From: Nitrospinaceae bacterium
GTDB lineage: Bacteria > Nitrospinota > Nitrospinia > Nitrospinales > VA-1
DNA length: 8,363 nucleotides
NCBI GenBank assembly: GCA_029261675.1
Contig: JAJDBA010000201.1
Location: 1-8,363, forward strand
Reading direction: 5' to 3'
Part shown: positions 1-6,114 of the stretch, piece after piece
Layout: every line of letters begins with the position of its first letter
Numbering within the stretch: the stretch's first letter is position 1
Translations under genes and position numbers: made by a program
The notes under the pieces: model-generated
Seen by the model: the letters and a program-made list of their open reading frames with translations, nothing else
Database searches by the model: none
What the model was told of the DNA's origin: nothing

Positions 1-203
1 TCGCGCAATCTGTCACCGCTGGCATCATTCCAGGGGACCCCCGATTCCTGCACCTTGATTCCTGGAGCCTGACCCACGATCAAGATCTTTGATCGCGCTG
101 AAAATGAAAAAACAGGTTTGGGAGGATAGGGAAGATCCGCCTCACAAAGAGTGCAGGCTTTGATATTCTTTTTGAGCCCAGAAATTGTGCTAAAATTATC
201 CAT
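1..203 (-). CDS. Uracil-DNA glycosylase family protein, 5' part only (runs off the left edge)
   Basis: Reading the minus strand from the ATG at 203-201 gives 67 codons open to the window edge. Cys17 and Cys20 form a CTLC pair followed by a proline-rich stretch (YPPKP, residues 26-30). Next comes a hydrophobic strand ending in the motif VGQAPG (43-48), then ESGVPW (53-58) and SGDRLR (62-67). This order matches the N-terminal half of COG1573-type uracil-DNA glycosylases, where the GQAPG loop belongs to the active site that removes uracil from DNA. The usual length is about 200 residues, so roughly two thirds is missing. It is divergent from tpx with 29 bases between starts. The ribosome-binding site is weak. 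The subfamily (iron-sulphur family 4/5 or a related one) cannot be settled because later cysteines and motif B lie outside the window. Confidence 0.85.
   Translation of the reverse strand, partial: MDNFSTISGLKKNIKACTLCEADLPYPPKPVFSFSARSKILIVGQAPGIKVQESGVPWNDASGDRLR
188..196 (+). promoter_or_regulatory. Candidate extended -10 promoter for tpx
   Basis: A TG-C-TAAAAT element (TG at 188-189, hexamer 191-196, five of six matches to TATAAT) lies 36 bases before the tpx ATG. This would give a leader of about 30 bases. No good -35 hexamer is visible, as is usual for extended -10 promoters. The element sits inside the first codons of the divergent glycosylase gene, because the gap between the genes is too short to hold a full promoter. 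A second option is TATATT at 209-214 with a poor TTGTGC at 185-190, but its start site would fall at the Shine-Dalgarno sequence. Both calls are inference from motif and spacing. Confidence 0.35.
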
Positions 204-232
204 GACTCTATATTAATAAAAGGGGAACTAAG

Positions 233-814
233 ATGAACAGAAAAATCCTATCTTATTTATCTATATTTTTAGTAGGCTTTTTAACATTTTCTAGCTCTGT
301 ATGGTGTGGGGAAGTGCAAACCATTACCTTAGGAGGAAAACCTTTGACCCTGACGGGAGAGAAGTTACAAACTGGGAAAATGCTCCCAACCGTCCTACTC
401 CCTGACTTGGGGCTGAACATGGTTGATTTGCAATCGTTCAAAGGCAAAGTAACGTTACTGAGTGTTGTTCCTTCTCTGGACACCCCCACCTGCGATAAGC
501 AAACTCACATACTCAGCGAAGAAAATAAAGGACTGGATAAAATCGCCAATCTGATAACCATCAGTCGTGACCTACCTTTTGCGCAAAAACGCTTCGCCAG
601 CAAAACCAAAATGAACAATATAACTTTTCTGTCGGACTATCGTGATGCCGAGTTTGGGAAATCAACCGGATTACTCATTAAAGAAAATCGTTTACTGGCA
701 CGCGCGATTATCATTCTTGATTCTAAAGGAATCGTCAGGTATTTGGAGATTGTTTCAGAGCTATCAAAACTTCCTGACATGGACAAGGCTATGGCATTTG
801 CGCGCTCACTTTAG
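233..814 (+). CDS. tpx: Exported thiol peroxidase (Tpx, peroxiredoxin family) lacking the canonical resolving cysteine
   Basis: The product is a 193-residue atypical peroxiredoxin that would reduce hydroperoxides through a cysteine thiol. Residues 1-25 form a signal peptide (basic MNRK, then a hydrophobic core), which puts the enzyme in the periplasm. Cytoplasmic Tpx is about 168 residues, so the extra length is the leader. Visible family features are the ITLGGKPLTLTG start, the catalytic loop SLDTPTC with Thr84 and peroxidatic Cys87, the conserved DLPFAQKRF stretch (113-121), and Arg157 in LLARAII, equivalent to the catalytic arginine of E. coli Tpx. In E. coli the resolving cysteine follows RF (RFCGAEG); here the sequence is RFASKTK, so the position is Ala122. 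The only other cysteine is Cys25, at the end of the leader. The lipobox is poor because Trp precedes it. A good AGGGGA ribosome-binding site (221-226) with a 6-base spacer supports this start. Confidence 0.92.
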   Translation: MNRKILSYLSIFLVGFLTFSSSVWCGEVQTITLGGKPLTLTGEKLQTGKMLPTVLLPDLGLNMVDLQSFKGKVTLLSVVPSLDTPTCDKQTHILSEENKGLDKIANLITISRDLPFAQKRFASKTKMNNITFLSDYRDAEFGKSTGLLIKENRLLARAIIILDSKGIVRYLEIVSELSKLPDMDKAMAFARSL

Positions 815-871
815 GATGTCAGGAAAGAAGCACTTTGTGTCCTGTGAAAATATTAAATCATACTGAGTCGG

Positions 872-3799
872 TTAGTTAAAAACTTTAACCAGTTCACTGA
901 ACACAGCCTTTTCTTTTTTAAGTTTACTTTCGTTTCCAAGAACACAGACCTTTCCCTCATCGCTGATTTTCTGAAAAAGGTCTGAATAATTTTTCAAATC
1001 TACTGGCTCGGTTGCTAATAGTTCGCGACGAAACTGCAACTTCATCTCGTGTGTTCTCCCGGTGAGGTAATCAATCATAGAGGCTGATCCCTTCCTGTCT
1101 GGAGTCATGGGTGGGTCCATTTTCCCGACGCAACCGATAATTATCTTCTTTAACTCCTCCGCAGGTATTTCAAGCTGGGCTAAAAATTCGGCTATTTCAT
1201 CATACACGTTCAATGTCTCGGACAAGTTGGGGTCACGGTAAGAGACGAGCCCATAATCACCGGTCAAGAAATCGAAAGAGTTGCTGCTTCCATACGCTCC
1301 GCCATGCACTCGAACCTTATCCCAAAGATAGCCAGTACGAAGGAGTCCTTTCAATACTTCAAACTTCCCTGAATATTTGAATCCCATTTCATACAAGTTG
1401 GCACCCTTGCCCACATACTGGACGTTGCTAGCAGTTAAAAATCCCTCATTTGAAGGAACTTCATTAAATTCCCACTCCTCCTCCTCAAACTTACCATCCG
1501 GGAGAAGATCGTATAGGCGGTTAATGCGTTTTTCAACTTTCAAATAATCCTTTTCTTCGCAAGTAACATTAAAAAGAATACTTTGTTTGGTAAAAATTCG
1601 CTCTGCAACTTTTTTAAATTGACCTGCTACTTTCTGCGGATCTTTTTCTACTTGCTCCAGCAGGCTTTCCAGAAACCGGTAATAGGTTATCCCATCGGTC
1701 AACTCGTCAAACTTTCCAAGACGAGAATGATAAGATTGTAATCTCGACAAAACATAATGATTTCCGCTGGGGACAATAGCATCTTCCATATCGGCTTTCG
1801 CGCTACGGATTATTTCCACCAAGCGTTTGCTGTTTTCAAAACTATGCTCTGCAAGCAATTCATCGAAGAGATCAAATAAGTCGTCCACTTTCTCCACAAG
1901 AGCCTTGCCATTAAAAAACACATAGGAAATGATGGACTGCCTATCTTGAACCGTTGCCGATGAAAAATGAGAACTGCGAATTCCGCCAGTATGAATCCCG
2001 ATCCTTTTCGAAATCTCAGTATAGGAATTCGTTTTAGTGCCCATACCCAAAGTGAGAGTACCTATCAGAGGAACATATTGAAGCATTTCCTGAGGTACAG
2101 CGTTGATGTTGAAGCCGATCTTGGTATAGGCAATATGATTGGTAAACAAATCGTGAAACAAAATGGTCTTCCCATCCGAACCTTTAATTTCCAGCGGATA
2201 CTTCTCTATGGTATCCGGCACATCGCTAATTTCCAAAGAGGGAAGAGTAGCAAGCGCTTCAGGACTATCTGATTTCAACTGATTTTCCTGAAGCCTCCCC
2301 GTTTCTTCTATCAGGGCTTTTATTTCTTCTGGGTTCAACCCGCTTTTTACTTCTTTCAATATTTTCTTCTCACGAGCTTCCCATTTTTTCCCAAGTCCAG
2401 CCTGTGGCGTAGCTATGAGAATACTCTTGTGGCTATTTCCTATTAAATAGCGACTTATCAAATCTTCAAAATATCCTTGGCTGGCTTTTTTCTTAATTTT
2501 CCGCATCACTTTTTCAAATTTCAAATGCGAGAAGGGATCCTGACCGTACAACCACGAACTCAAAGCCTGAATATTATAGACAATTCCTTTCGCAAAACCG
2601 CCAAAGTTTGCTTCGCGCAAACGGAAGTCTACCGAGTTGACAGCCGATCTAACCATATCCTCTTCTATCCCGTTTTTAACCAGATCGTTTAGAGTAGAAT
2701 CAATGATGCCTAGAATTTTCTCTTCATGCTCTGCCTCTGTGCCTTTCAATCCAACCGCAAACAAAGTATCCGCGCGATTATCATCAAACCCACCACCAAT
2801 AACTTCACTACCTAGTTGTGAATCAATAAGTGACTTACGCAAAGGAGACGCAGATGTTCCCAACAAGAGATGGCTTAAAATACTGAAGCTCAGGCAGTGT
2901 TCATGATTGACTGCCTTGTCCAACTTGACACCCATTAATACATAGGTTTTCTTATCTAATGATTCCTGACTCGATACCGGATAGTTAAAGGCTTTTCTTT
3001 TAGGTTTTCTGAAAGAACGTTGGTGTTGGATGGAAGTATTCACGTCAATGCGATCAAAATCCTTTAAATATTTCTCGTTTAAAAACGTAAGATATTCAAG
3101 CGTATCTCCATCTCCGTATAGAAAAATCCTGCTATTGGAAGGATGATAATGTCTTTTATGAAACTCTTTAAAATCACTATAAGTTAGATCAGGGATACTT
3201 TTAGGATCACCGCCCGATTCATAGCCATAGGCCGTAGAAGGAAACAACGAATGGGCAAGCTGCCGATCGATATAGCTTTCTGGATCAGAAAACACCCCTT
3301 TCATTTCATTGAACACCACCCCTTTGTAAATAATTTTGTCTTCCGGTTTCGTCAGTTCATAATGCCAGCCTTCCTGCTTGAAAGTATCTTCAGAAATTAC
3401 CGGATAGAACACAGCATCCATATACACATTCATCAGATTAAAAAAGTCTTTTTGGTTCCTACTAGCTACCGGATACATGGTTTTGTCTGGAAAGGTCATA
3501 GCGTTCAAAAAAGTCTGCAAACTTCCTTTCATTAATTCAACAAAAGGTTCTTTTATCGGGAAATTTTTTGAACCGCACAGAACACTGTGCTCTAGAATAT
3601 GGGCAACACCCGCATCGTTTGTTGGAGGAGTTCTGAAGGTTGCGCTGAAAACCTTATTATCATCATCATTTTCCAGCACCATCACTTCCGCACCTGTTCG
3701 TTCATGCTCAAAGAAAAGTCCGAGCGATTTCAATTCTGCGATCTCTTCCTTCTTAACTAATTTAAAACCGCTATAACTTTGATTGAGTTCAAAACTCAT
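872..3799 (-). CDS. M16C zinc metallopeptidase, presequence protease (PreP)/falcilysin type
   Basis: This 975-residue protein has the full length of the M16C family. The inverted zinc motif HILEH (67-71) supplies His67, His71 and the catalytic Glu70. The third zinc ligand is probably Glu165 in VVFNEMKGVF, about 94 residues on as in PreP. The peptidase halves are joined by a charged helical linker around 470-530 (LNPEEIKALIEE region), typical of the M16C-associated domain. Near the C-terminus Arg830, Tyr836 in GGAYG and SYRDPN (853-858) correspond to the conserved Arg/Tyr pair and neighbouring motif of the second half. Family members enclose unfolded peptides up to several tens of residues long and cut them. 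No signal peptide is seen, so a cytoplasmic role in peptide turnover is inferred. The start has GGAG 10 bases upstream. The gene lies 98 bases downstream of xth on the same strand with no terminator between, so they may be cotranscribed. Confidence 0.93.
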   Translation of the reverse strand: MSFELNQSYSGFKLVKKEEIAELKSLGLFFEHERTGAEVMVLENDDDNKVFSATFRTPPTNDAGVAHILEHSVLCGSKNFPIKEPFVELMKGSLQTFLNAMTFPDKTMYPVASRNQKDFFNLMNVYMDAVFYPVISEDTFKQEGWHYELTKPEDKIIYKGVVFNEMKGVFSDPESYIDRQLAHSLFPSTAYGYESGGDPKSIPDLTYSDFKEFHKRHYHPSNSRIFLYGDGDTLEYLTFLNEKYLKDFDRIDVNTSIQHQRSFRKPKRKAFNYPVSSQESLDKKTYVLMGVKLDKAVNHEHCLSFSILSHLLLGTSASPLRKSLIDSQLGSEVIGGGFDDNRADTLFAVGLKGTEAEHEEKILGIIDSTLNDLVKNGIEEDMVRSAVNSVDFRLREANFGGFAKGIVYNIQALSSWLYGQDPFSHLKFEKVMRKIKKKASQGYFEDLISRYLIGNSHKSILIATPQAGLGKKWEAREKKILKEVKSGLNPEEIKALIEETGRLQENQLKSDSPEALATLPSLEISDVPDTIEKYPLEIKGSDGKTILFHDLFTNHIAYTKIGFNINAVPQEMLQYVPLIGTLTLGMGTKTNSYTEISKRIGIHTGGIRSSHFSSATVQDRQSIISYVFFNGKALVEKVDDLFDLFDELLAEHSFENSKRLVEIIRSAKADMEDAIVPSGNHYVLSRLQSYHSRLGKFDELTDGITYYRFLESLLEQVEKDPQKVAGQFKKVAERIFTKQSILFNVTCEEKDYLKVEKRINRLYDLLPDGKFEEEEWEFNEVPSNEGFLTASNVQYVGKGANLYEMGFKYSGKFEVLKGLLRTGYLWDKVRVHGGAYGSSNSFDFLTGDYGLVSYRDPNLSETLNVYDEIAEFLAQLEIPAEELKKIIIGCVGKMDPPMTPDRKGSASMIDYLTGRTHEMKLQFRRELLATEPVDLKNYSDLFQKISDEGKVCVLGNESKLKKEKAVFSELVKVFN

Positions 3800-3897
3800 A
3801 AATTGCTTTCTCCAGTTTTAAAAGATATAGAACAAAACTAAAATGTACTGTATTAATTTAGATGCTTTTGGCTTCCGAACGATCCTATAAAGTTTCG

Positions 3898-4665
3898 CTA
3901 TTTGGCCCTAATATCCAGACCAATCGGACAGTGATCCGACCCCATGACTTCCGGGGTGATAAACGAGTCTTTCACCTTTTTCATCAATCCCTCTGTGACA
4001 AAAAAATAGTCGATACGCCAACCCACATTTTTAGCGCGCACATTAAATCGATAACTCCACCAAGTATACTGATCAGGTTCTTCATTAAAGACACGAAAAC
4101 TATCTACATATCCATGCTCAATAAACTTATCCACCCAAGCTCTTTCTTCGGGCAGGAATCCTGAATTTTTTTGATTGGCTTTTGGGTTTTTTAAATCGAT
4201 GGGTTTATGAGCTGTATTAACATCACCCGTTATCACGAGTTCTCTTCCTTGCGTCCGCAATTCTTCGCAATGATCAAGAAAGGCATCATAGAATTCCATT
4301 TTATATTGCAGCCTCTCTGCACCACTGGTTCCATTAGGGAAATACACACTGAAAAGATCAAAGTCCTTAAATTCGACTCTTAGAATCCGTCCTTCGCAAT
4401 CAAACCGTTCAATCCCCATCCCCAGATGAACGGCCACTGGTTTTTTTTTGGTGAATATAGCAACGCCGCTATAGCCTTTTCTCTCAGCAGGATTCCAAAA
4501 TGCGTGATACCCCTTTGGATTGAGAATATTCTCATCAAGGTCTTGGGTTTGCGCCTTAATCTCCTGCAAACACACCACATCTGGCGCTTCGGATTCCAAC
4601 CAATCAAGAAAACCTTTTTTAACTACGGCGCGCAGGCCATTTACATTCCAACTAAAAATTCGCAT
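3898..4665 (-). CDS. xth: Exodeoxyribonuclease III / AP endonuclease (Xth/ExoA family)
   Basis: The product is a 255-residue enzyme of the exonuclease III/APE1 family, which incises DNA 5' to abasic sites and trims 3' ends in base-excision repair, using a divalent metal. All signature motifs are present: SWNVNGLRA (5-13, Asn7), LQE with metal-binding Glu35, YFPNG with Tyr108, GDVN with Asp148 and Asn150, GFLPEERAW (169-177), TWWSYR (201-206), WRIDYFF with Asp219, and GSDHCPI with the catalytic Asp244-His245 pair. The NPKANQKNSGF stretch and slightly short length (E. coli Xth is 268) resemble the ExoA/APE1 branch. No clear Shine-Dalgarno sequence precedes the ATG; the leader there holds a run of nine A residues, and another A9 run encodes Lys73-Lys75. 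The M16C peptidase gene lies 98 bases downstream on the same strand. Confidence 0.96.
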   Translation of the reverse strand: MRIFSWNVNGLRAVVKKGFLDWLESEAPDVVCLQEIKAQTQDLDENILNPKGYHAFWNPAERKGYSGVAIFTKKKPVAVHLGMGIERFDCEGRILRVEFKDFDLFSVYFPNGTSGAERLQYKMEFYDAFLDHCEELRTQGRELVITGDVNTAHKPIDLKNPKANQKNSGFLPEERAWVDKFIEHGYVDSFRVFNEEPDQYTWWSYRFNVRAKNVGWRIDYFFVTEGLMKKVKDSFITPEVMGSDHCPIGLDIRAK

Positions 4666-4748
4666 AGGGTGTTAGATTTTTTTTTAGGGTTTCGCGCAAA
4701 GTTTACTCAGGAATACTTACATTTCATTTTTTGCGTTTAAAGCAGGTT

Positions 4749-4779
4749 AGTATAAACAAATAGGAAGCAATTTCGGCAA
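4749..4779 (-). promoter_or_regulatory. Candidate sigma-70-type promoter for xth
   Basis: Read on the minus strand, TTGCCG (4779-4774) and TATACT (4754-4749) are separated by 19 bases. They match the -35 consensus at four of six positions and the -10 at five of six. The start site would be near 4742, giving a leader of about 77 bases before the xth ATG. The spacer is longer than the ideal 17 and the region is AT-rich, so chance is a real alternative. Two direct copies of AAGCAATT (plus strand 4765-4772 and 4778-4785) overlap the element. Confidence 0.3.
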
Positions 4780-4802
4780 GCAATTATATAGAAATTTCAA
4801 AC

Positions 4803-5213
4803 TTAATTTTCATTAGGGCGATAAATCGAGGCTAAAACAGCACCCGCCAATGTCATTTCTATCACCCCTCCTAAACACCATTGAACCAATAGAGAATACG
4901 GAAGTGGTTGAACAGCATACCAAATGAGATTGGGAGCACAGAAAAAAATTCCCATCATCGCACCATATTTGATCCCTTCCATTAATCCCTTATTCTCATA
5001 CCCCCTTAAAAAGAATAAAGAAAAAAATATGGAAAAAATAAATTGCCCTAAAGTTAACCAGATAAAGTAAAACTCCATATCCGATTCGGGCCTCCACAGG
5101 TTTGCCGTTTGCTGATAGGCCTCCTTCAAGACAACACCATGAAATATCCATTCATAGGTAAATATAAACAAGAAAACGGAGCCACTTGCGATGATGAAAC
5201 GTTTAGTATTCAT
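4803..5213 (-). CDS. Small integral membrane protein with four predicted helices, function unknown
   Basis: I do not recognise a named family with confidence. From the ATG at 5213-5211 the protein has 136 residues and four hydrophobic segments at roughly 5-26, 48-69, 80-101 and 106-129. The first contains EWIFHG and is followed by a polar loop with LWRPESDMEF; tryptophan and charged residues at such membrane edges recur in small DUF1761-like bacterial membrane proteins, but this link is only a resemblance. A TTG start four codons upstream (5225) is possible. The ATG is preferred because GGAAA lies about 7 bases before it. The basic N-terminus (MNTKR) suggests a cytoplasmic N-terminus by the positive-inside rule. 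The gene is on the same strand as xth, 137 bases upstream of it, with a possible separate xth promoter in the gap. Confidence 0.75.
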   Translation of the reverse strand: MNTKRFIIASGSVFLFIFTYEWIFHGVVLKEAYQQTANLWRPESDMEFYFIWLTLGQFIFSIFFSLFFLRGYENKGLMEGIKYGAMMGIFFCAPNLIWYAVQPLPYSLLVQWCLGGVIEMTLAGAVLASIYRPNEN

Positions 5214-5243
5214 TATTTTTTCCAATTACGAATTTTTCCTTTT

Positions 5244-5291
5244 AATCCACCTATTTTATTCTAAATCAGAATCCATTTTTACTATTCTAAG
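5244..5291. repeat. Imperfect 22-base direct repeat, 26-base period, upstream of the membrane-protein gene
   Basis: Copies at 5244-5265 and 5270-5291 both begin AATCCA and end in a shared TATTCTAA block. They match at 16 of 22 positions by my alignment, with the mismatches concentrated in the middle. They lie 31-78 bases upstream of the membrane-protein ATG, where an operator could sit. The sequence is AT-rich, so a chance match is possible. Confidence 0.3.
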
Positions 5292-5494
5292 CTAAAATTC
5301 CTATTAACCTAAATGGATTATATTCACAGCCTATTCTACTTTAAAATGGTCATACAAGATTCCCGTGTTACCCCTTTTTTTTACGATGTTTTTTCACAAA
5401 AAAAGATTTTTAGACCCACAATATAGCCAACAAAACCAAAGCATTTTCAATGGTTTATGCAAGGAATCGGTTTTTACTTTAAAGCCGTGGTTTT

Positions 5495-5503
5495 TGATAT
5501 AAA
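5495..5503 (+). promoter_or_regulatory. Candidate extended -10 promoter for the cysteine-rich secreted protein
   Basis: TG-A-TATAAA (TG 5495-5496, hexamer 5498-5503) matches the extended -10 consensus, with five of six bases in the hexamer. A TTTACT at 5473-5478 could be a weak -35 at 19 bases. The start site would be near 5510, giving a leader of about 80 bases. The two GGTTTTT boxes just upstream could be activator sites on one face of the helix. This is motif-based inference. Confidence 0.35.
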
Positions 5504-5575
5504 AATAGGGTATCCTCTGATTTAAGATTGAGACTATTTCTCATTACAAAAAAGTTGAAAAACGCAGTTATCTTA

Positions 5576-5581
5576 GGGAGG
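5576..5581 (+). promoter_or_regulatory. Strong Shine-Dalgarno GGGAGG that selects the start at 5590
   Basis: GGGAGG lies 8 bases before the ATG at 5590, which opens the 153-codon gene. Another ATG at 5586 is only 4 bases away and opens a five-codon frame (MYVAI then stop) overlapping the true start by a few bases. The wider spacing and the long frame behind it decide for 5590. Confidence 0.7.
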
Positions 5582-5589
5582 ATAAATGT

Positions 5590-6051
5590 ATGTGGCAATA
5601 TAGTCGAGCGAGGTTTACTGTTCTAATGCTGGCGTTTTTCATATTCGCCCTAGTGCCGCCTATCATGGCTGCCGAAACCCCAGATCCCACGGCATGTGAT
5701 GGAGATGGAAGCAGTGTCCGAAAAGGTCGCCCGGGCATTGCTCCTGTTGAGGTCAGAGATGGTCTTGGCCCGACAACAGAGTTGGTACGTTCCGGAATAT
5801 ATTCATCTGCAGCTAAATCCTCTGGGAAAGTATCGGATGAAGACAAGCGGCATTTATGTCTGGCATTATCCCCTATTAAAAACCCAGAATCCCGTTACGC
5901 CCACAAAGATCACAGCAATTACTATTGTACTCTAATCTTAAATCGAGACAGTCAGGCTTACTGCTATGCAGTAGTTCAAGGTGACCCCGGCAAATGTAAA
6001 AATATTGTAAGTGCCGAACTTGAAAAAGAATGCCTTGAAAAAGCTAAGTAG
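5590..6051 (+). CDS. Small secreted cysteine-rich protein with spaced Cys repeats, function unknown
   Basis: The 153-residue product starts with a clear signal peptide: basic MWQYSRAR, hydrophobic core 9-22, and a likely cleavage near Ala27/Ala28 (PIMAAET). A low-complexity polar stretch (29-85) follows. The C-terminal half carries five of the six mature cysteines (90, 113, 125, 136, 148; the sixth is Cys36). From 113 on they are 11-12 residues apart, and 90 to 113 is exactly twice that. Most copies have an acidic residue or His five positions before the Cys (DKRHLC, HSNYYC, DSQAYC, ELEKEC), which looks like a degenerate helical repeat. The even cysteine count and export suggest disulphide bonding in the periplasm. 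The pattern resembles small uncharacterised proteins with C-x-A-L...GD..C motifs, but I cannot name a family. A strong ribosome-binding site precedes it, and a terminator 21 bases after the stop makes it a single-gene unit. Confidence 0.85.
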   Translation: MWQYSRARFTVLMLAFFIFALVPPIMAAETPDPTACDGDGSSVRKGRPGIAPVEVRDGLGPTTELVRSGIYSSAAKSSGKVSDEDKRHLCLALSPIKNPESRYAHKDHSNYYCTLILNRDSQAYCYAVVQGDPGKCKNIVSAELEKECLEKAK

Positions 6052-6071
6052 TCATTTCATTTTAACTCCAG

Positions 6072-6105
6072 AAAAAGGGCGACCCAAAAGGGTCGCCCTT
6101 TTTTT
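6072..6105 (+). terminator. Intrinsic (Rho-independent) terminator after the cysteine-rich gene
   Basis: A perfect 9-base-pair GC-rich stem, GGGCGACCC (6077-6085) and GGGTCGCCC (6090-6098), closes an AAAA loop and is followed by seven T residues (6099-6105). Five A residues before the stem can extend the pairing and would give a poor U-tract for the opposite strand. It starts about 21 bases after the upstream stop codon and ends 9 bases before the oppD ATG. Confidence 0.95.
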
Positions 6106-6114
6106 CTATCCCTA

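Larger units (their letters stand above)
5214..5589. other. AT-rich intergenic region between divergent genes
   Basis: About 375 bases hold no supportable gene. The two flanking genes diverge, so this region must carry promoters for both. Toward the left side is an imperfect 22-base direct repeat (5244-5265 and 5270-5291). Toward the right side are two GGTTTTT boxes 20 bases apart (5469-5475 and 5489-5495), with a shorter GGTTT at 5452-5456, directly before a candidate extended -10. The longest plus-strand open frame from an ATG (5313, 37 codons) lacks a ribosome-binding site. No tRNA-like or strong hairpin structure was seen. Confidence 0.6.

Noticed and set aside
815..871. Possible bidirectional terminator between tpx and the M16C gene
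   Set aside because: CAGGA and TCCTG can pair, but the stem is interrupted by unpaired bases and no T-tract follows on either strand.
1967..2906. Several plus-strand open frames of 70-100 codons inside the M16C gene
   Set aside because: They lie wholly antisense to a full-length, well-conserved peptidase and have no ribosome-binding sites or recognisable domains.
1..4665. Glycosylase and exonuclease III as a dedicated base-excision-repair cluster
   Set aside because: They act in the same pathway, but more than 3 kb with two unrelated genes lies between them and no shared operon is possible; coincidence is the simpler reading.
5313..5426. Plus-strand open frame of 37 codons from an ATG in the intergenic region
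   Set aside because: It has no ribosome-binding site, is full of AT-rich homopolymer codons, and shows no recognisable features; it is likely chance in AT-rich sequence.
5440..5457. Inverted repeat AAACCA...TGGTTT with a 12-base loop
   Set aside because: Only six base pairs with a large loop, weak by eye and not distinguishable from chance in this composition.
5568..5846. Minus-strand open frame of 92 codons opposite the cysteine-rich gene
   Set aside because: The opposite strand has a strong Shine-Dalgarno, signal peptide and terminator, so the minus frame is a shadow.
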